Origin: WGOA01 sp964429745
GTDB taxonomy: Bacteria > Bacteroidota > Bacteroidia > Chitinophagales > BACL12
Assembly: GCA_964429745.1 (NCBI GenBank)
Contig: CAYSDI010000071.1
Location: forward strand, 1-18,326
DNA length: 18,326 nt
Direction of reading: 5' to 3'
Shown: positions 6,945 to 12,988 of the stretch, one piece after another
Numbering within the stretch: position 1 is the stretch's first letter
Layout: each line of letters opens with the position of its first letter
Made by a program: the position numbers and the translations under genes
Notes under the pieces: model-generated
What the model was told of the DNA's origin: nothing
What the model saw: only the letters and a program-made list of their open reading frames with translations
Databases searched by the model: none

Positions 6945-6994
6945 GCAAATGCTAAGCCAAAGTTGACGTTTTTTGTGGCCGCGAAGGCATTTGC
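6945..6994. promoter_or_regulatory. Divergent promoter region with an 8-bp inverted repeat
   Basis: GCAAATGC at 6945-6952 and GCATTTGC at 6987-6994 are perfect inverted copies 34 bases apart, between the divergent MOSC and SDR starts. Each copy contains TTTG in the orientation of the gene it precedes, so the repeats may be paired -7-like elements or an operator. The MOSC copy starts one base from its ATG. Confidence 0.3.
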
Positions 6995-7015
6995 AAACCC
7001 AATAGTCCATCACCC

Positions 7016-7837
7016 ATGATTAAGACCATCGTCATCACCGGGGCCAGCAGTGGCATCGGCAAGGCCACCGCTCAACTGTTTCACGCGAAAGGCTGGAAGG
7101 TGGCCGCCACCATGCGGAACCCACAAGCGGAAAAAGACCTCAAACCAGACGACCGTCTTTTCCTTTGCCGGCTGGATGTGCAGGATCACGCCACCGTTGC
7201 GCAAGCCGTCAAAGACATCATCGTCCATTACGGGCGAATTGACGTGTGGTTAAATAACGCCGGTTACGGCGCGTACGGTCCACTCGAAGCCGGCTCGGAC
7301 CAGGAAATCCGCCGCCAATACGACGTCAACTTCTTCGGGGTCATTGATTGCATTAAAGCCATCCTGCCTCATTTCAAAGCCAACAAATCGGGCCTGATTG
7401 TCAACATCAGTTCCATCGGCGGTCTGTTGACACTACCGCTTTTCGGGCTGTACAATTCCAGCAAGTGGGCCATAGAAGGCTTGAGCGAAGGGCTCTGGTA
7501 CGACCTGCAACCGCTGGGCATTGGCGTCAAGGTGGTGGAGCCGGGAGCCATCAAAACCGACTTCAGCGGCCGCTCTATGGACGCCTTTAACCTCAGCAAC
7601 TTTCCGGAATACAACCAGTACCACGCCACTATCACCAACCGGATCAACGATCCCAAAATGGTGCGGAGTTTCTCCTCGCCAGACCTGGTGGCCCGCGTCA
7701 TCTACCGCGCCTGCTCAGACAATTCCCGCCGCCTGCGCTACCTGGCAGGCAATGATGCCAAACAGTTTTGGGGCCTTCGCCGCTGGTTGGGTGCCCCGAT
7801 CCAGATGAACTTGGTCAAGCGCTATTTTAAGTTGTAG
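7016..7837 (+). CDS. Classical short-chain dehydrogenase/reductase
   Basis: The 273-residue protein has the classical SDR signatures: cofactor motif TGASSGIG (residues 8-15), Asp at the end of strand 4 (LDVQD), NNAG (80-83), catalytic Ser in NISSIGG (132/133) and YNSSK (Tyr146, Lys150). These catalyse NAD(P)(H)-dependent oxidation or reduction of an alcohol or carbonyl in the cytoplasm. Arg34 in ATMRNP after the second strand suggests NADP(H) preference (inference). The length and the PGAIKTDF segment after the active site resemble SDRs annotated as oxidoreductases or retinol-dehydrogenase-like; the substrate is unknown. It shares an upstream region with the MOSC gene. Confidence 0.9.
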   Translation: MIKTIVITGASSGIGKATAQLFHAKGWKVAATMRNPQAEKDLKPDDRLFLCRLDVQDHATVAQAVKDIIVHYGRIDVWLNNAGYGAYGPLEAGSDQEIRRQYDVNFFGVIDCIKAILPHFKANKSGLIVNISSIGGLLTLPLFGLYNSSKWAIEGLSEGLWYDLQPLGIGVKVVEPGAIKTDFSGRSMDAFNLSNFPEYNQYHATITNRINDPKMVRSFSSPDLVARVIYRACSDNSRRLRYLAGNDAKQFWGLRRWLGAPIQMNLVKRYFKL

Positions 7838-7869
7838 ATTCTTTAGCCGATTTGCGATTTAGGAAGTTT

Positions 7870-7877
7870 TACCTTTG
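7870..7877 (+). promoter_or_regulatory. Putative -7 element before the SGNH-MBOAT pair
   Basis: TACCTTTG matches TAnnTTTG exactly, 33 bases before the ATG at 7911, in a T-rich stretch. No convincing TTG lies at the normal -33 distance. It implies a transcript separate from the SDR gene. Confidence 0.4.
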
Positions 7878-7910
7878 TTTTATCTTCTTTTGTCCTTCTA
7901 AAAATGACCC

Positions 7911-8948
7911 ATGCAGCTTAAAACATCGCTGTTGCTGGCCTTTGTCCTGGCGTTACTCGCGCTGGTTTCCTGGGAAGTTTACCTCCGCTCTCAAGGCCGC
8001 GTTCCCGACCTGAGCGACGATAAAAACCTGTGGGCGCGCGAGCGGGCCAAAGTTGACCAGTTGGGCAGAGAGGATGTTATCCTGACAGGATCTTCACGAG
8101 TTCTATTTGATGTACAGATCTATGAGTGGGAAAAACTGACCGGCCGCCAGCCGCTTCAGTTGGCTTCGCCGGGCTCCAGCCCATTGCCCATTTTTCGTGA
8201 CCTTGTTCGAAACACCGATTTCACCGGAACGATTGTGGTGGGCGTTACCGAAGGCTTGTTTTTCTCCACCACCTTTCCGGAAGCACGGCCCTGGTCCAGG
8301 CCACAAACTAAGGTAGACCACTATCGCGACCGCACCTACGCCCAGCGCCTGAATTTTGCGCTGTCGCTGCCTTTCCAAAACAACCTGGCACTGGTTTCCA
8401 TCAATGAAGAGGAATGGTCAGATGACACCAACCTCAAGGCGCTCCTCGGCAGGATACAGATCGGAAATCGCACGGGCGAAGAGCCTTTTCCCCCGTTCAA
8501 CAACTTTGCTTGTGCTGATAATAACCGCAACACGCGAATGTCAGCCCGTACCGTCAACGATACCGCATTTGCGGGTACTGTTCAGCGGGTTTGGTTGGCT
8601 ATGGGACGATCCCGCCGGGATCCGGAAAAGGAAGCTACCATGGCCTACTTTCTGGAAGATGCGCAAAAATTCAAAGCGCGGGGAGGTAACCTGATTTTAG
8701 TGCGCTGTCCGTCATCTGGCATGCTTGCAGCGGGAGAGGCAATGGGTTTTCCGCGCGAAGCCTTTTGGGACGAATTGGTCAGTCAGAGTGGCGCCCGCGC
8801 TTACCATTACAAAGATTATGATGCTTTGAGCCATTTTGAGTGCCCGGAATGGTCGCACTTGTCCGGGCCTGATGCCGATGTGTTTACCCGCGAATGGGTC
8901 AGTATTCTCCAGCAGGACAACGCATTGATTACCGCCAAAGCCCAATAA
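7911..8948 (+). CDS. Membrane-anchored SGNH-like protein, partner of MBOAT acyltransferase
   Basis: The 345-residue protein begins with one hydrophobic segment (residues 6-20), which places the rest outside the cytoplasmic membrane. VILTGSSRV (Ser62 at the nucleophile position) is an SGNH block-I-like motif. Near the C-terminus PEWSHLSGPDADVFT supplies the block V histidine (His316). Three residues before it, where most SGNH hydrolases have Asp, there is Glu313. Proteins of this kind (AlgJ/AlgX/DltD-like in role) take an acyl group passed across the membrane by an MBOAT protein and place it on an extracellular polymer. The MBOAT gene starts 2 bases after this stop, so the two are certainly co-transcribed. 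The acceptor polymer is unknown, since no polysaccharide synthesis genes are in view. Confidence 0.75.
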   Translation: MQLKTSLLLAFVLALLALVSWEVYLRSQGRVPDLSDDKNLWARERAKVDQLGREDVILTGSSRVLFDVQIYEWEKLTGRQPLQLASPGSSPLPIFRDLVRNTDFTGTIVVGVTEGLFFSTTFPEARPWSRPQTKVDHYRDRTYAQRLNFALSLPFQNNLALVSINEEEWSDDTNLKALLGRIQIGNRTGEEPFPPFNNFACADNNRNTRMSARTVNDTAFAGTVQRVWLAMGRSRRDPEKEATMAYFLEDAQKFKARGGNLILVRCPSSGMLAAGEAMGFPREAFWDELVSQSGARAYHYKDYDALSHFECPEWSHLSGPDADVFTREWVSILQQDNALITAKAQ

Positions 8949-8950
8949 TC

Positions 8951-10366
8951 ATGTTGTTCAATTCGCTGGGCTTTTTGGTCTTTTTCGCCCTGGTGCTGGC
9001 GTATTACTACACTCCGGTATTTAGCTGGATTAGTAAAAAGCGGATGCTCCTGCTGACCAGTTACCTCTTTTACGGGCTGTGGAATCCACCCTTGATTTTG
9101 CTCTTGTGGATCTCTACCATGGTGGACTGGATCACTGGCAACAAATTGGCTGTGGAGCAAAACCAAAGACGGCGCAACCTATGGCTCGCTTTGAGCATGG
9201 TGGTTAATTTGGGTTTTCTTGCCTTCTTTAAATACGGCAACTTTTTGCTGGAGAATTTCGTGTGGCTGGCAGGTCTTGCGGGCTGGGAGTATCAACCCCG
9301 ACCCATGGACATTATTCTGCCTATGGGCATATCTTTTTATACGTTCCAGACTATGTCTTACACCATTGACCTGTACCGCAGAAAGATTGAGCCCGCTCGC
9401 ACTTTTTTGGATTTTGCCCTTTACGTCACCTTTTTCCCGCAGTTGGTCGCCGGGCCGATTGTGCGCGCCCACGATTTAATCAGCCAGTTTTACGAGCAAA
9501 AGAAGGCTACCGTGAATCAGTTTATCTGGGGTGCTTTTTTGCTCACGCTTGGGTTGTTCGAAAAAGTGGTGCTGGCAGACACGCTATTGTCGGGTGCATC
9601 TGACGACGTTTTCAGCGCCGGAAAGCCTTTGCACATTTTGGATGCCTGGACAGGTACCCTGGCCTTTGCCGGTCAAATCTTTTTTGACTTTGCCGGCTAT
9701 TCCAGTTGTGCCATTGGCATCGCTATGATGCTGGGCATCACCCTCGGGGATAACTTTTTATATCCTTATGGATCCATCGGTTTTTCCGAGTTCTGGCGTC
9801 GCTGGCACATCTCGCTGTCCTCCTGGCTGAAAGACTACCTCTATATTCCGCTGGGCGGCAACCGTTTTGGCCCATCGCGCATGTACATTGCCCTGATGCT
9901 GACCATGTTGCTGGGCGGTTTATGGCACGGTGCAGCCTGGACCTTTGTTGCCTGGGGCTTTTTGCACGGTATTTATCTGGTGATTGAGCGACTGCTTAAA
10001 AGGTATGTCAAGGTTGACATCAACTGGTGGAATGGTGCCCTGTTGGCCTTGTTCACCTTTTTTCTGGTCAACCTGACCTGGGTGTTTTTCAGGGCGGAGG
10101 ACTTCGCCTCAGCGGGCATCATGCTCCAATCCATGCTTTATTGGCATCCGGAAGGTGCCAAAATTCTGGGCCATTTCGACATTATCAAGGTCTTAACCAT
10201 CAGTGCTTTGTTGTTTGCTTCGCACTACTACATGCGGCACCATACGCTGATGATGCTGGCAAAGAACATTCACCCCTGGATACTTGGGGTGGTATGGGCA
10301 TCCATGTTGTTCCTGATGGCCATTGCACAGAGTGCCGGCGAGCAGTTCATTTACTTTCAGTTCTGA
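8951..10366 (+). CDS. MBOAT family membrane O-acyltransferase (AlgI/DltB-like)
   Basis: I start at the ATG at 8951, just after the upstream stop; the frame stays open back to 8894, but that extension overlaps the SGNH gene and has a non-membrane sequence. The 471-residue product begins MLFNSLGFLVFFALVLAYYY, typical of AlgI-type MBOATs, and has about eleven membrane segments. Conserved landmarks are PMGISFYTFQTMSYTIDLYR, FFPQLVAGPI, WRRWHISLSSWLKDYLYIPLGG and GGLWHGAAWTFVAWGFLHG, with active-site His326 and a second His339. MBOATs move acetyl or other acyl groups from a cytoplasmic donor to the outer face of the membrane. With the SGNH partner this is a two-gene polymer O-acylation unit. It converges on moaA, with only 8 bases between the stops. 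Confidence 0.93.
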   Translation: MLFNSLGFLVFFALVLAYYYTPVFSWISKKRMLLLTSYLFYGLWNPPLILLLWISTMVDWITGNKLAVEQNQRRRNLWLALSMVVNLGFLAFFKYGNFLLENFVWLAGLAGWEYQPRPMDIILPMGISFYTFQTMSYTIDLYRRKIEPARTFLDFALYVTFFPQLVAGPIVRAHDLISQFYEQKKATVNQFIWGAFLLTLGLFEKVVLADTLLSGASDDVFSAGKPLHILDAWTGTLAFAGQIFFDFAGYSSCAIGIAMMLGITLGDNFLYPYGSIGFSEFWRRWHISLSSWLKDYLYIPLGGNRFGPSRMYIALMLTMLLGGLWHGAAWTFVAWGFLHGIYLVIERLLKRYVKVDINWWNGALLALFTFFLVNLTWVFFRAEDFASAGIMLQSMLYWHPEGAKILGHFDIIKVLTISALLFASHYYMRHHTLMMLAKNIHPWILGVVWASMLFLMAIAQSAGEQFIYFQF

Positions 10367-10374
10367 ACATTTGT

Positions 10375-11376
10375 TCAACCCCCGATCCGGATCATGCTCC
10401 GCTGGGTAAAGTCTTCGCGCGAGAGCTGCGAAATTTCTTCTACCCCTCCGTGGCGGGCGTGCTTGGCGTGAATGCTCTGGCGAATGAGCATTTCCACGTT
10501 TTCGCCTTGGCGCAGCGGGGTTAGCAGGTCCAGTTCATCGTCGCTGAACAGACAGTTGCGGATTTTACCGTCTGCGGTCAGGCGGATGCGGTTGCAGGTA
10601 TCGCAGAAAGGCGCCGTCATGGAGGCAATGATGCCAAAAGTGCCAAGCCCGCCCCGAACGCGGTAGGCGCGTGCGGTGTCATGCACGTCATCTTGTACCT
10701 TTTCCAGTGTAAAATGCGCTCTGGCGCGCTCCAGGACGGTGTGGAAGGGCAAAATCTGGTCCCAGCCCCACTCGTTGCCGTTAAACGGCATGAATTCAAT
10801 GAAACGGACGTGAATCGGCTCGCGGGCGCTCCAGGCGATGAAGTCTTCTATTTCGTCCTCGTTTTTGCCCTTGAGCAGCACCGCGTTGACCTTGACGCGG
10901 AACTTGCGTTGCACCGCCACGTCAATGGCCCTTCGAACGGCGTCAAAATCATCGCGTTTGGTCAGGGCCAAAAATTTAGCGGGCTGCAGGGTGTCCAGGC
11001 TAATGTTGATGGACCGCATGTCGCAGGCTTCCAGCAGCTCCCAAAGCGGTTCCAAAAGCGTGCCGTTGGTCGTCAGGCTCAGGCTCAAATGGGGCGTTAG
11101 GGTTCGAAGGGCGGCGAGGCCTTGCGCGATCTCGGCAAAATCTTTTCGCACCAGCGGTTCACCGCCCGTCAGCCGAATTTTGTTTACCCCCAGATGAACG
11201 AAAATGCGAGCCAGAGCCAGCACTTCTTCGGCAGACATGTAGTGCTGCCGACCGAGCAACGGAACCCCTTCCTCCGGCATGCAATACGTGCAGCGCAGGT
11301 TGCAGCGCTCCGTCAGCGAAATGCGCAGGTAGTTGTGCACCCGGCCAAAACGGTCCAAAAGGGGTTGTACAGACAT
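10375..11376 (-). CDS. moaA: GTP 3',8-cyclase MoaA (radical SAM)
   Basis: MoaA performs the first step of Moco synthesis, rearranging GTP to 3',8-cyclo-7,8-dihydro-GTP for MoaC. The radical-SAM cluster motif is C25-N-L-R-C29-T-Y-C32. The second 4Fe-4S site, which holds the substrate, is C258-xx-C261-(13)-C275 within APFCDTCNRIRLT. The protein ends in Gly-Gly, essential in characterised MoaA proteins. TGGEPLVRKD (SAM binding) and the basic FIEFMPF region are present. At 333 residues it is full length. The ATG lies 7 bases after a perfect -7 box, so the transcript may be leaderless. It is on the opposite strand from moaDEC and separated from it by about 6 kb. Confidence 0.97.
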   Translation of the reverse strand: MSVQPLLDRFGRVHNYLRISLTERCNLRCTYCMPEEGVPLLGRQHYMSAEEVLALARIFVHLGVNKIRLTGGEPLVRKDFAEIAQGLAALRTLTPHLSLSLTTNGTLLEPLWELLEACDMRSINISLDTLQPAKFLALTKRDDFDAVRRAIDVAVQRKFRVKVNAVLLKGKNEDEIEDFIAWSAREPIHVRFIEFMPFNGNEWGWDQILPFHTVLERARAHFTLEKVQDDVHDTARAYRVRGGLGTFGIIASMTAPFCDTCNRIRLTADGKIRNCLFSDDELDLLTPLRQGENVEMLIRQSIHAKHARHGGVEEISQLSREDFTQRSMIRIGG

Positions 11377-11383
11377 GCCTCTG

Positions 11384-11413
11384 CAAAGCTAAGCCCCTAA
11401 GCCCGATGTTAAA
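11384..11413 (-). promoter_or_regulatory. moaA promoter
   Basis: On the minus strand TAGCTTTG (11391 down to 11384) is a perfect TAnnTTTG. A TTT (11413-11411) lies 19 bases upstream where the -33 TTG is expected. Transcription would start at or within a few bases of the moaA ATG. It is back to back with the promoter of the MoaD/ThiS-like gene. Confidence 0.55.
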
Positions 11414-11416
11414 GTT

Positions 11417-11449
11417 TTGCGCCAGTTCAGGGACACCTTGCTACCTTTC
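11417..11449 (+). promoter_or_regulatory. Putative promoter of the MoaD/ThiS-like gene
   Basis: TTG at 11417-11419 and TACCTTTC at 11442-11449 (seven of eight to TAnnTTTG) are 22 bases apart. The expected transcription start is around 11455, which rules out starts upstream of it and favours the TTG at 11459. Confidence 0.45.
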
Positions 11450-11458
11450 TCGTTCAAA

Positions 11459-11706
11459 TTGCCCCATTGCCTGCGGTCCGCTTCACTTCAGCCCTTGGCC
11501 GATTTTTTCCCCCGTTTGGGCCAGACCACCCTGCCAGGCGGCACGGTAGCGGAGTTGCTCCAGGGCGCCGAAGCGCAATTCCCGGGCCTGCGCCGCTGCC
11601 TGCTTGAAGACCACGGGGCCCTTCGCCAGCACATCAACATCTTCGTGAACGGCAAGCGCATCCAGGAACGCGATCGCTCAACCGACGCGCTGACCGAGCG
11701 CGATGA
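11459..11706 (+). CDS. MoaD/ThiS-like beta-grasp small protein, 3' end lost in assembly gap
   Basis: The visible 82 codons match a ubiquitin-like MoaD/ThiS protein: a first strand around PHCLRS, TLPGGTVAELLQGAEAQFPGL (turn and helix), LLEDHGALRQHINIFVNGKRI (central strands) and TDALTERD, where relatives continue D-G-D-E-V and end in Gly-Gly. The C-terminus that would carry the Gly-Gly is in the run of N. The start is uncertain: the frame extends to 11417 without ATG, and I choose the TTG at 11459 because it follows the -7 box by 9 bases and gives the usual short N-terminus. It is distinct in sequence from the moaD at 2900 (longer helix, VNGKRI strand), closer to the group often found next to BNR-repeat genes, as seems to be the case here. 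Confidence 0.7.
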
Positions 11707-11806
11707 NNNNNNNNNNNNNNNNNNNNNNNNNNNNNNNNNNNNNNNNNNNNNNNNNNNNNNNNNNNNNNNNNNNNNNNNNNNNNNNNNNNNNNNNNNNNNN
11801 NNNNNN
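11707..11806. other. Assembly gap (100 N)
   Basis: Exactly 100 undetermined bases. This is the usual placeholder for a scaffold join of unknown size, so any reading frame drawn across it is artificial. The true missing length is probably about 1 kb if a full BNR-repeat gene belongs here (inference). Confidence 0.97.
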
Positions 11807-11902
11807 GATGAGCAGGGCAGTTGGTGGGCGCTGCCGGACCACGGGCATTGGACCTGCCTGCACTCGAATTTGCCGATGATTCATTTAGTGCGGTTTGTAT
11901 GA
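11807..11902 (+). CDS. C-terminal end of a BNR/sialidase-like repeat protein (5' part in gap)
   Basis: The 31 codons after the gap encode SWWALPDHGHWTCLHSNLP followed by MIHLVRFV and a TGA at 11900-11902. This resembles the last blade of BNR/Asp-box beta-propeller proteins (often named exo-alpha-sialidase or glycosyl hydrolase), whose C-terminus typically reads as a strand, an Asp-box turn with DxGxxW, then LPPIYxVRF. It cannot be the natural end of the MoaD/ThiS protein, which should finish with Gly-Gly. Function is unknown; propeller relatives lacking a sialidase active site are common. So short a piece gives only moderate certainty. Confidence 0.5.
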   Translation, partial: DEQGSWWALPDHGHWTCLHSNLPMIHLVRFV

Positions 11903-11981
11903 GCGCGGCGCATAGCCTCAAGCCCTTGAAAAAGGGCGAGTTACACGTAGTAAATATTAGACATCTAAAAAAAATATGATA

Positions 11982-12011
11982 TTGTAGTTAATTTGTAAAC
12001 CCCTACCTTAG
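11982..12011 (+). promoter_or_regulatory. Putative promoter of the 12016 gene
   Basis: TTG at 11982-11984 and TACCTTAG at 12004-12011 (seven of eight to TAnnTTTG) are separated by 19 bases. The ATG follows only 4 bases after the -7 box, so translation would start at or very near the mRNA 5' end. The surrounding sequence is locally AT-rich. Confidence 0.5.
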
Positions 12012-12015
12012 TGCT

Positions 12016-12849
12016 ATGCTACAGGAAGAAAAGAACCAGATTAACCTGGGTCAGCAGGCAGAAAACGAAGTTGCCAAGCTCCGTTTGGCCGCTCGTTTTG
12101 GCACCGTATTAACAGGAGGCCAGGACCTGCCCGGCGGTTTGGAAGCGCGTTGGCTCGGCCAATTGGAAACCGTAGAAAGCAAGTTTGCAGAAGCAACGCG
12201 CACCACGGTAGCTGCTTACCTGGGCAACCCCAAATACCCCCGCGAAAGCCGCCTGTCTGACCGAAAGTTGAGCGTTGAACTGCAACGCCTTTCCCTGGAA
12301 TTAGAAAAGGCCGGAATTGAAGTAACCACCCTATATCGTGTCCCTCCGAGAGAGTTTTACCGTTACCTGACGGAAGAGCTCATGGAGGAAACGATTGAAA
12401 ACATCCGCATGGAAGGCATTAGCCAGCAATTCGTGTTTGAAGATTTCTACCCCAACGAGGAATTTGAAGTAGAGCACACCGTCGCCGAATTTTTCGACAT
12501 GCTCTTCGGCAAATACTACGCGATGCTGGAGAGCATCATGTACCTGCCCCAAGGCGAACTCGGTGACTCCCCCGAAATGAGCGCAATGGTGGATCGCCTC
12601 TGCGATTTCACCGATTCCTTTGACGAAATCGAGTTGCTGAATTTTGAGCTGGAAGAAATAACCATGCTCGGCAGCAACCGCGCGTTGGCCCGGGTTCGCG
12701 TCAGTTACATCGGCTACCCCAATGTCCGGGGCAAGGGCTTTACGTTCAGCGGCCCGGCCCATTTTACGCTTCACCTGGACCAGTATGACTATTGGGCCAT
12801 TGAGAAGGTGCAGATGCCGGGCGTTTACGACCCGGGAGCGGCGGGATAA
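12016..12849 (+). CDS. Conserved-looking hypothetical protein, soluble and acidic
   Basis: I do not recognise a named family in these 277 residues. There is no signal peptide or membrane segment. Residues 1-110 look helical and charged (NQINLGQQAENEVAKLRLAA, later LQRLSLELEKAGIEV). Residues about 115-275 are acidic, with alternating strands and aromatics (FEDFYPNEEFEVEHTVAEFF, then LLNFELEEITMLG, ALARVRVSYIGYP, HFTLHLDQYDYWAIEKVQMP). The last part ends like the curved sheet of an NTF2/SnoaL-like fold, but that is a guess from pattern only. Codon use and composition match the neighbours. It converges on the adenine deaminase gene, with the 11-bp repeat array between the two stops. Confidence 0.75.
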   Translation: MLQEEKNQINLGQQAENEVAKLRLAARFGTVLTGGQDLPGGLEARWLGQLETVESKFAEATRTTVAAYLGNPKYPRESRLSDRKLSVELQRLSLELEKAGIEVTTLYRVPPREFYRYLTEELMEETIENIRMEGISQQFVFEDFYPNEEFEVEHTVAEFFDMLFGKYYAMLESIMYLPQGELGDSPEMSAMVDRLCDFTDSFDEIELLNFELEEITMLGSNRALARVRVSYIGYPNVRGKGFTFSGPAHFTLHLDQYDYWAIEKVQMPGVYDPGAAG

Positions 12850-12850
12850 G

Positions 12851-12982
12851 CCCTGCGCGACCTCTGCGCTACTCCTGCGCGAACCCTGCGGGATCTCTGC
12901 GCGATGCATGCGCGATCCGTGCGCGAACTCTGCGCGACCTCTGCGCAACATCTGCGCGATCCCTGCGGGACCTCTGCGGGGC
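12851..12982. repeat. 12-copy, 11-bp degenerate tandem repeat (CTGCGCGA core)
   Basis: Twelve units of exactly 11 bases run without a break, for example ccctgcgcgac, ctctgcgctac, tcctgcgcgaa, ccctgcgggat, ctctgcgcgat, gcatgcgcgat. All share TGCG at positions 4-7; most read nnCTGCGCGAn. No unit length variation is seen, although several units have substitutions. The array fills the whole space between two converging stops (12849 and 12989). Because 11 is not a multiple of 3, any translated product would repeat every 11 residues; I think it is non-coding. Similar dispersed CTCTGCG-type repeats occur in other environmental bacterial genomes (from memory). Confidence 0.93.
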
Positions 12983-12988
12983 GGCAGG

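Noticed and set aside
6089..6955. A 288-codon forward frame opposite the MOSC gene
   Set aside because: It is the antisense shadow of a gene with clear MOSC motifs; its own sequence shows no family motif and is biased to His, Gln and Ala.
8894..10366. Longer MBOAT start at 8894
   Set aside because: It overlaps the SGNH gene by 55 bases and adds a non-hydrophobic stretch before the typical MLFNSLGFLVFF start.
11417..11902. A single protein read across the N run
   Set aside because: The N block is a placeholder of unknown true length; the two sides match different families.
12851..12982. Possible CRISPR array
   Set aside because: Units are contiguous 11-mers without spacers and no cas genes are near.
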